From the NCBI RefSeq assembly GCF_900109775.1, contig NZ_FOAX01000001.1, forward strand, positions 1,054,001 to 1,118,000: a stretch of 64,000 bases of DNA, in the 5' to 3' direction. The notes under the pieces are model-generated. The model worked only from the letters and a program-made list of their open reading frames with translations. It searched no databases and had not been told where the DNA came from. Position numbers and translations under genes: made by a program. Positions within the stretch are counted from its first letter, which is position 1. Every line of letters starts with the position of its first letter. This DNA is from Pseudoxanthomonas sp. GM95. GTDB taxonomy: Bacteria; Pseudomonadota; Gammaproteobacteria; Xanthomonadales; Xanthomonadaceae. Of this stretch, positions 59,291 to 64,000 are shown in pieces.

Positions 59291-59911
59291 ATGAACCGAC
59301 AACGCCACTTTTCAATGCTGCGCGATTTCCAGCTGGCCGACTGGTTCACGCTGGGCAACGCCTTCTGCGGCAGCGGCGCGGTATTCGCCGCGCTGCATTA
59401 CATGCAGGAAGGCCGTCGCGGCGTGCTGCTGGCCGGCATGGCGCTGATCCCGCTGGCCTTTATCTTCGATGCGCTCGATGGCCGGGTGGCACGCTGGCGC
59501 AACTCGGCCTCCACGCTGGGGCGCGAACTGGACTCGCTGGCCGATGTGATCTCCTTCGGCGTGGCGCCGGCTGCACTGGCCTATGCCTGCGGCCTGCAGG
59601 GCGGCTGGGACTGGCTGGTGTTGAGCTACTTCGTCTGCTGCGGGGTCAGCCGCCTGGCGCGCTACAACGTCACCGCCGAGGCGCTGTCGGGCGACGAGGG
59701 CAAGGTGAAGTACTTCGAAGGCACGCCGATCCCGACCAGCCTGGTGCTGGTGGTGGTCCTGGCCATCGCTGCGGCCGGTGGGCACATCGGGCCGGCGATC
59801 TGGTGGGGGCAGTGGCAGCTGGGGCCGTGGCAGTTCCATCCGCTAGTGCTGCTGTACGCGCTGTCCGGCTCTTTGATGATCAGCAAGACACTGCATATCC
59901 CCAAGCCCTAG
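59291..59911 (+). CDS. pssA: CDP-diacylglycerol-serine O-phosphatidyltransferase-like protein
   Basis: A 206-residue integral membrane CDP-alcohol phosphatidyltransferase. The family motif is complete: DALDGRVARW, then G with D and D at the spaced positions (TLGRELDSLAD), about residues 60-85. Several membrane helices are seen. The KYFEGTPIPTSL loop is typical of PssA, which makes phosphatidylserine for phosphatidylethanolamine. ATG 59291 was chosen over ATG 59201 because the family starts here. Confidence 0.9.
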   Translation: MNRQRHFSMLRDFQLADWFTLGNAFCGSGAVFAALHYMQEGRRGVLLAGMALIPLAFIFDALDGRVARWRNSASTLGRELDSLADVISFGVAPAALAYACGLQGGWDWLVLSYFVCCGVSRLARYNVTAEALSGDEGKVKYFEGTPIPTSLVLVVVLAIAAAGGHIGPAIWWGQWQLGPWQFHPLVLLYALSGSLMISKTLHIPKP

Positions 59912-60082
59912 GGCGGGGCGGCGATGCCCCGGCGGGCCGCGTTTCCAACCCGATGGGATGTAGCTGCGCGCGCCCGGCGCCGCGTCATTGCTCGGGCGAG
60001 GACGGACGTCCACTTCCTCGCGCTTCCTTGCTCCGAGCACGCGCAGCCACATCGCGACCCGCCCGGGCATCGCCGCCACGCC

Positions 60083-60110
60083 CTGTCACCTCAGCCGGGA
60101 TTGCTATGAT
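60083..60110 (+). promoter_or_regulatory. phaEC promoter
   Basis: CTGTCA (60083-60088), 16-bp spacer and TATGAT (60105-60110) with TG one base before it (extended -10). Transcription near 60117 leaves a short leader to ATG 60135. Confidence 0.5.
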
Positions 60111-60134
60111 CGTGGCGAGCGTCGGGAGGCTGTG

Positions 60135-61349
60135 ATGGCGGGTGCGGAATCAGGGTGGGGCGAGGGTGCCGAGGCGATGGGCCGCCAGGTCTGGGAGGCC
60201 TGGGGCGAAGCGCTGCGCAAGGCGGCCACGGCGCCATTGGAAACCGCCGCGCCGGCGTGGCAGCAGGTGCCGGGTGGCTGGCCGGGTTGGACGCCGCCGC
60301 AGGGCGGTGGCCCGGGCGAGGTGATGGAGCGCTTCGACGGGCTGGCGCGGCACTGGTTTGGCCGCATGCAAAACGTCGCTTCGCAATTCGCCGACCGCGA
60401 CAACACGCCTGCCGATATCGCCACCGCCTGGCGCCAGGCCATGGGCGCCACCGAGGCCAAGCCGTATCCGGATCTGTTCGGCAGCCTGTTCGGCCAGGGC
60501 GCGACCGGGCTGGATGGCTTCAGCGAGCAATGGATGCCGTGGCTGGAGTCGCTGCGTGGCCCGCTGCAGGATTGGGCGCAGACCCCGGCGTTCGGTCCGG
60601 CGCGCGAACACCAGCAGCGCTGGAAGGCGCTTCTGCAGGCCCAGCAGGCACTGCGCGATGCCAATGAAAGCTACCAGCGCCTGCTGGAAGAAGCCTCGCG
60701 TCAGGCCTACGCCCTGTTTGAGGACAAGCTCGGGATCCGCGTTGGCGAAGGCGCGCCGCTGGACAGCGCCCGTGCGTTGTTCGACGAGTGGATCGACGCG
60801 GCCGAAGATGCCTACGCCAAGATGGCCTTGTCCGAGGAATTCCGCGAGGTCTACGGCGCGCTGGCCAATGCGCAGATGCGCATGCGCGCGGGTGTGCAGC
60901 GCGAGATCGAACAGCTCGGCGGCATGATCGGCCTGCCTAGTCGCACCGAAGTCGATGCCGCCCATCGCAAGATTGCCGAACTCGAACGCACGCTGCGCAA
61001 GCTGATGCGGGCCGCAGGCGCGGCCGCCTCCGTATCGTCTGCGCAAGCGTCGTCGTCTGCTTCCGCGCACAAGCCCGCAACCAAGCCGGCACAGGCGAGT
61101 GCCTCGAAAACCGCCGCGAAGAAGACCGCATCGAAAAAAGCCAGCGCAGCCACGAAGCCAGCCAAGTCCGAGCCTAAGAAGAAAGCCGCAACCGCCAAAG
61201 CTGCACCTGCTGCCTCAAAGGCGCGCAAGCCTAAGGTGTCGACTAAATCCGCAGTTGCGGGCAAGCCACTTCAAAAGGCGTCCAAGTCTTCTAAATCGAC
61301 CGTCGCCAAGCCCGCGACACGTCGCACCCAGGCCAAGCGCTCCGCATGA
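60135..61349 (+). CDS. phaE: Class III PHA synthase subunit PhaE with histone-like tail
   Basis: PhaE is the non-catalytic partner of PhaC in class III polyhydroxyalkanoate synthases. Residues 1 to about 293 are the PhaE part, with WKALLQAQQALRDANESYQ and EEFREVYGALANAQMR (split WKALLQAQQALRDAN and EEFREVYGALAN), mostly helical. The last 110 residues or so (about 294-404) are Lys/Ala/Ser/Pro-rich with repeated AAKK- and KPA-type motifs, like histone H1 and the tail of the phasin PhaF, which binds DNA. The stop overlaps phaC by ATGA. Confidence 0.88.
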   Translation: MAGAESGWGEGAEAMGRQVWEAWGEALRKAATAPLETAAPAWQQVPGGWPGWTPPQGGGPGEVMERFDGLARHWFGRMQNVASQFADRDNTPADIATAWRQAMGATEAKPYPDLFGSLFGQGATGLDGFSEQWMPWLESLRGPLQDWAQTPAFGPAREHQQRWKALLQAQQALRDANESYQRLLEEASRQAYALFEDKLGIRVGEGAPLDSARALFDEWIDAAEDAYAKMALSEEFREVYGALANAQMRMRAGVQREIEQLGGMIGLPSRTEVDAAHRKIAELERTLRKLMRAAGAAASVSSAQASSSASAHKPATKPAQASASKTAAKKTASKKASAATKPAKSEPKKKAATAKAAPAASKARKPKVSTKSAVAGKPLQKASKSSKSTVAKPATRRTQAKRSA

Positions 61350-62410
61350 CCAGTCCCTTCCGCGCCACTGCCGATGCCCTGGCTGCCGAGGCCGCCTCGC
61401 TGCAGCAGAAACTCGGTGCCGGCCTGCGCACGCTGCCCGGCGTGGGCGATGTGCATTACGGCGTGACGCCGCGCGAGGAAGTCTGGCGCGACGGCAAGGT
61501 GGTGCTGTATCGCTTCATCGGCGAGACCGCGCCCACGGCGACGGTGCCGCTGCTGATCACCTACGCGCTGGTCAACCGGCCGTACATGGTGGACCTGCAG
61601 GAAGACCGCTCGCTGGTGAAGGGCCTGCTGGCCCAGGGCCAGGATGTGTATCTGATCGACTGGGGCTACCCGGATCGCTCGGACCGCTTCCTGCTGCTGG
61701 ATGACTACATCAACCGCTTCATCGATGGCGCGATCGACCACCTGCGCCAGGCCAGCGGCGTTGAGGCGATCAATGTCCTTGGCATCTGCCAGGGCGGCGC
61801 GCTGTCGTTGTGTCATGCGGCGCTGCATCCGCACAAGCTGCGCAACCTGATCACCATGGTCACCCCGGTGGATTTCCACACACCGGACAACATGCTTTCC
61901 AACTGGGTGCGCGGGGTCGATATCGACCTGCTGGTTGACACGTTGGGCAACGTGCCGGCCGACCTGATGAACCTGAGTTACCTGATGCTCAAGCCGTTCC
62001 GGTTGAACGTGCAGAAGTACGTCGGCCTGCTCGACATCCTGGATGACAGCCGCGCGGTGCAGGATTTCCTGCGCATGGAGAAGTGGATCTTCGATTCGCC
62101 CGATCAGGTTGGCGAGGCGTTCCGCCAGTTCATCCAGCAGTTCTACCAGGGCAACGGCTTCATCGAAGGCGGCATCGTGATCGATGGCGAGACCATCGAC
62201 CTCAAGCAGCTGCAGATGCCGGTGCTGAACATCTACGCCGAGCAGGATCATCTGGTCCCGCCGGATGCGTCCAAGGCCCTGCGCGAACTGGTCGGCACGG
62301 ACGATTATTCGGAAGTGGGATTCCGCGGCGGCCATATCGGCATCTATGTCTCCAGCCGCGCCCAGCGCGAAGTGCCAAGCGCAATCGCCAGCTGGCTGGC
62401 GCAGCGCTGA
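61346..62410 (+). CDS. phaC: Class III PHA synthase catalytic subunit PhaC
   Basis: PhaC polymerises (R)-3-hydroxyacyl-CoA into storage polyester at granule surfaces. The 354-residue alpha/beta-hydrolase-like protein has the catalytic triad: Cys148 in GICQGG, Asp301 in EQDHLVPP, and His330 in GGHIGIY, matching the Cys149/Asp302/His331 of Allochromatium PhaC. Start ATG 61346 overlaps phaE. The short length and PhaE partner make it class III. Confidence 0.95.
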   Translation: MTSPFRATADALAAEAASLQQKLGAGLRTLPGVGDVHYGVTPREEVWRDGKVVLYRFIGETAPTATVPLLITYALVNRPYMVDLQEDRSLVKGLLAQGQDVYLIDWGYPDRSDRFLLLDDYINRFIDGAIDHLRQASGVEAINVLGICQGGALSLCHAALHPHKLRNLITMVTPVDFHTPDNMLSNWVRGVDIDLLVDTLGNVPADLMNLSYLMLKPFRLNVQKYVGLLDILDDSRAVQDFLRMEKWIFDSPDQVGEAFRQFIQQFYQGNGFIEGGIVIDGETIDLKQLQMPVLNIYAEQDHLVPPDASKALRELVGTDDYSEVGFRGGHIGIYVSSRAQREVPSAIASWLAQR

Positions 62411-62512
62411 GCGCATCACCAATACCTGTGGTCGCGATGTGATCCGCGTGTCGAGAGCCGCGCGCTTTGCAGCGCTAGACTGCCGTCAGTCCCGCCGTCC
62501 ACAGGCCTCGCC

Positions 62513-62719
62513 ATGAACACACCGCTTCCTTCGAGAACGCTCGCCCGTTCGCTCGACGACCGCATGATCGCCGGGGTGATGGGCGGCATCGCGCGGCGCT
62601 TCAGCTGGAATGCCACGTTGGTGCGCGTGATCTTCGTGGTGGTGTCGATCGCCTCGGTGGCTTTCCCCGGCATCCTCGTCTATCTGCTGCTGTGGCTGCT
62701 CATCCCCAACGAGGTGTGA
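62513..62719 (+). CDS. PspC domain protein
   Basis: A 68-residue protein that is just the PspC domain: LARSLDDRMIAGVMGGIA, RRFSWN, then one hydrophobic helix (VIFVVVSIASVAFPGILVYLLLWLLIP, seen as VIFVVVSIASVAFPG and ILVYLLLWLLIP). PspC is a membrane part of the phage-shock response, but no pspA or pspF is nearby, so it may act alone. The stop overlaps the next gene by GTGA. Confidence 0.85.
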   Translation: MNTPLPSRTLARSLDDRMIAGVMGGIARRFSWNATLVRVIFVVVSIASVAFPGILVYLLLWLLIPNEV

Positions 62720-63177
62720 GGCGCGTCTTGCCGCCGTGGCTGCTCAAGGCCCTGGTCGTCGCGGGCATCGTGTGGACCTTGCCCAACAGCGCGATCGGCG
62801 TGCTGCTGGGTCTGGCGGGAATGCTGCGTGGCGCGCAGGTCCACCTGAGCCGGCGCGAATACGCGCTGGTCTTCAGCTGCTGGCCGTGGGGGCCGGGTGG
62901 GGCGATCACCTTCGGCAACACCATCGTGCAGACCGGCGCGTCGCTGGACGTGTCGTGCCACACCTATGCGCACACGGCCGGGCGCTGTATCGAGCCGCCA
63001 GTGCGCCTGGGCGATCACGAGCGTGCGCATGTCTTCCAATACATGGTGCTGGGGCCGCTGTTCCTGCCGGCGTACCTGTTGTGCGGCGGCATCAGCGTGC
63101 GGAATCGATTCGAACGCGCGGCCGATCGCTATGCGCTGACCGGGCGCGCTTGGTGGCCGACGCGCATGTCGCGCTGA
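62716..63177 (+). CDS. Uncharacterised membrane protein with HExxH motif
   Basis: A 153-residue protein starting with GTG 62716 on the PspC stop (GTGA). Two hydrophobic N-terminal segments (WLLKALVVAGIVW and LLGLAGML) are followed by a beta-rich part and then HERAH (His101, Glu102, His105), an HExxH zinc-protease-like motif, a membrane helix (GPLFLPAYLL) and ERAADRY (about 133-139), resembling the ExxxD that follows the HExxH in M48 peptidases. I do not recognise the family. It may be a small membrane metalloprotease relative or a non-catalytic relic. Confidence 0.7.
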   Translation: MRRVLPPWLLKALVVAGIVWTLPNSAIGVLLGLAGMLRGAQVHLSRREYALVFSCWPWGPGGAITFGNTIVQTGASLDVSCHTYAHTAGRCIEPPVRLGDHERAHVFQYMVLGPLFLPAYLLCGGISVRNRFERAADRYALTGRAWWPTRMSR

Positions 63178-63187
63178 AGGCGCCTGG

Positions 63188-64000
63188 CTACATCCGGTCG
63201 AGCCGGTCGAACGAAAACAGCGCCTGCAGCGGATGCGGCTGCGCTTCGATCAGCGACCGGATCAGGCCCGCGCCCAGCATGCTGTAGGTGATGCCGTTGC
63301 CGCCGTAGGCCATGGCGAACAGCACGCGATCGCCATGCTGCGGATGCACGCCGAAGAACGGCAGGCCGTCGGCGGTTTCGGCAAAGGTGCCGGCCCAGGA
63401 AAACGCGGGCTCCAGCGGGATCTCGCCCAGCACCTTGCCGAACTTCTTGCGCAGGATCTCCGCCTTGCGCAGCACGCGCGCATCGCGGCGCGCCGGAATG
63501 TCGATGCTGTCGTCCTCGCCGCCGACCAGGATCCGGCCATCGCCGGTCGAACGGGCGTACAAATAGGGCCGCGCCGATTCCCAGATCAAGGTATTGCGCA
63601 GCGGGCCGAGCTGGTCATCGGTCAGCGTGTCGCTGATGAAGGCATAGCTGCTGCGGTTGCGCGCCACCCGCTTGTCCAGCCAGGTCTCGTTGGCGTAACC
63701 GGCCGCCATCACCAGGCGCGAGGCGGAGATGGCGTGACCGGTGTCGGTGTGCAGCAACACGCCGTGCGTGCCGGTCTCGATCTTCTCGATACGAGTGCGG
63801 TCGTGAATGGCCATGCCGCGGGCCTGCAGCCGCGCGAACAGCAGGTTGGCCATGCGATACGGATCCACGCGCGCCGCCTGATGGCTGAGGATCGCGGCCG
63901 GTGCGCGGATGCCGTAACGGATCAGCAGCGCGTCGGGCTCCAACCATTCGACCTCGAGGTCGTGGCGTAGGCGGAGTTCAAATTCGGCCTGCAGACTCGC
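63188..64000 (-). CDS. FAD-dependent oxidoreductase (DAO family), 5' end outside window
   Basis: The C-terminal 270 residues of an amine/amino-acid oxidase of the D-amino-acid-oxidase fold. The frame is open to base 64000, so the start and the N-terminal FAD dinucleotide motif lie outside. Visible are ARPYLYAR, GRILVGGEDD, AETADGLPFFG and the closing GGNGITYSMLGAGLI (FAD contact region). It resembles gamma-glutamylputrescine or glycine oxidase-like enzymes; the substrate is uncertain. It converges on the preceding gene. Confidence 0.85.
   Translation of the reverse strand, partial: ASLQAEFELRLRHDLEVEWLEPDALLIRYGIRAPAAILSHQAARVDPYRMANLLFARLQARGMAIHDRTRIEKIETGTHGVLLHTDTGHAISASRLVMAAGYANETWLDKRVARNRSSYAFISDTLTDDQLGPLRNTLIWESARPYLYARSTGDGRILVGGEDDSIDIPARRDARVLRKAEILRKKFGKVLGEIPLEPAFSWAGTFAETADGLPFFGVHPQHGDRVLFAMAYGGNGITYSMLGAGLIRSLIEAQPHPLQALFSFDRLDRM

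Overview
The window is GC-rich chromosomal DNA from a gammaproteobacterium. The best fit is the Xanthomonadaceae/Lysobacteraceae (Xanthomonas, Stenotrophomonas, Pseudoxanthomonas or Lysobacter type). The reasons are the gene orders truA-trpF...trpI-trpB-DUF-trpA-accD and glmM...tpiA-secG-tRNA-Leu-nuoA to nuoN-tRNA-fMet-rimP-nusA-infB-rbfA-truB-rpsO-pnp, the class III PHA synthase, and protein sequences close to what I remember of Xanthomonas RbfA and PhaC. I cannot fix the genus from sequence alone. No insertion sequence, prophage, CRISPR array or rRNA operon was seen. Both ends of the window cut a gene (truA at the left, a FAD oxidoreductase at the right).

Layout. 1-2096: end of truA, trpF and an overlapping 2-oxoglutarate/Fe(II) dioxygenase gene. 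2149-3900: an NdvA/ChvA-like glucan ABC exporter. 4128-14133: a compact five-gene stress/membrane operon (YqiJ-like protein, YqiK-like flotillin, a 1778-residue AAA ATPase, a short TelA-like protein and TelA). 14147-19951: trpI diverging from trpB, then a small DUF protein, trpA, accD and glmM. 20083-26311: a second dioxygenase, an SDR enzyme, and an operon for a cupredoxin, a GGDEF-EAL protein, a DUF3034 protein and a lipoprotein truncated haemoglobin. 26360-27749: tpiA, secG and tRNA-Leu(GAG). 28154-42981: the complete 14-gene respiratory complex I operon nuoA-N, followed by two identical initiator tRNA genes. 43347-45114: a LysR regulator diverging from a pirin gene.

45325-54655 is an RNA and translation block: a candidate structured ncRNA or leader with its own promoter and terminator, then rimP-nusA-infB-rbfA-truB-rpsO-pnp. 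54762-58107 (minus strand) holds a DUF1800/DUF1501 pair. 58353-62410 carries a NUDIX hydrolase, a 450-bp intergenic region with a tandemly duplicated cluster of six DnaA-box-like sites, pssA, and the class III PHA synthase genes phaE and phaC. 62513-63177 holds a PspC-domain protein and an uncharacterised HExxH membrane protein.

Most of the window is housekeeping: tryptophan and fatty acid synthesis, cell wall precursor, glycolysis, respiration and translation. Blocks at 1059-14133 and 20083-26311 lie between genes that I recall as neighbours in Xanthomonas and are the most accessory-like parts. The most unusual items are the flotillin/AAA/TelA operon, the c-di-GMP/cupredoxin/haemoglobin operon, the DnaA-box repeat cluster, the RNA upstream of rimP, the histone-like tail on PhaE, and the His-rich insertion in NuoL.
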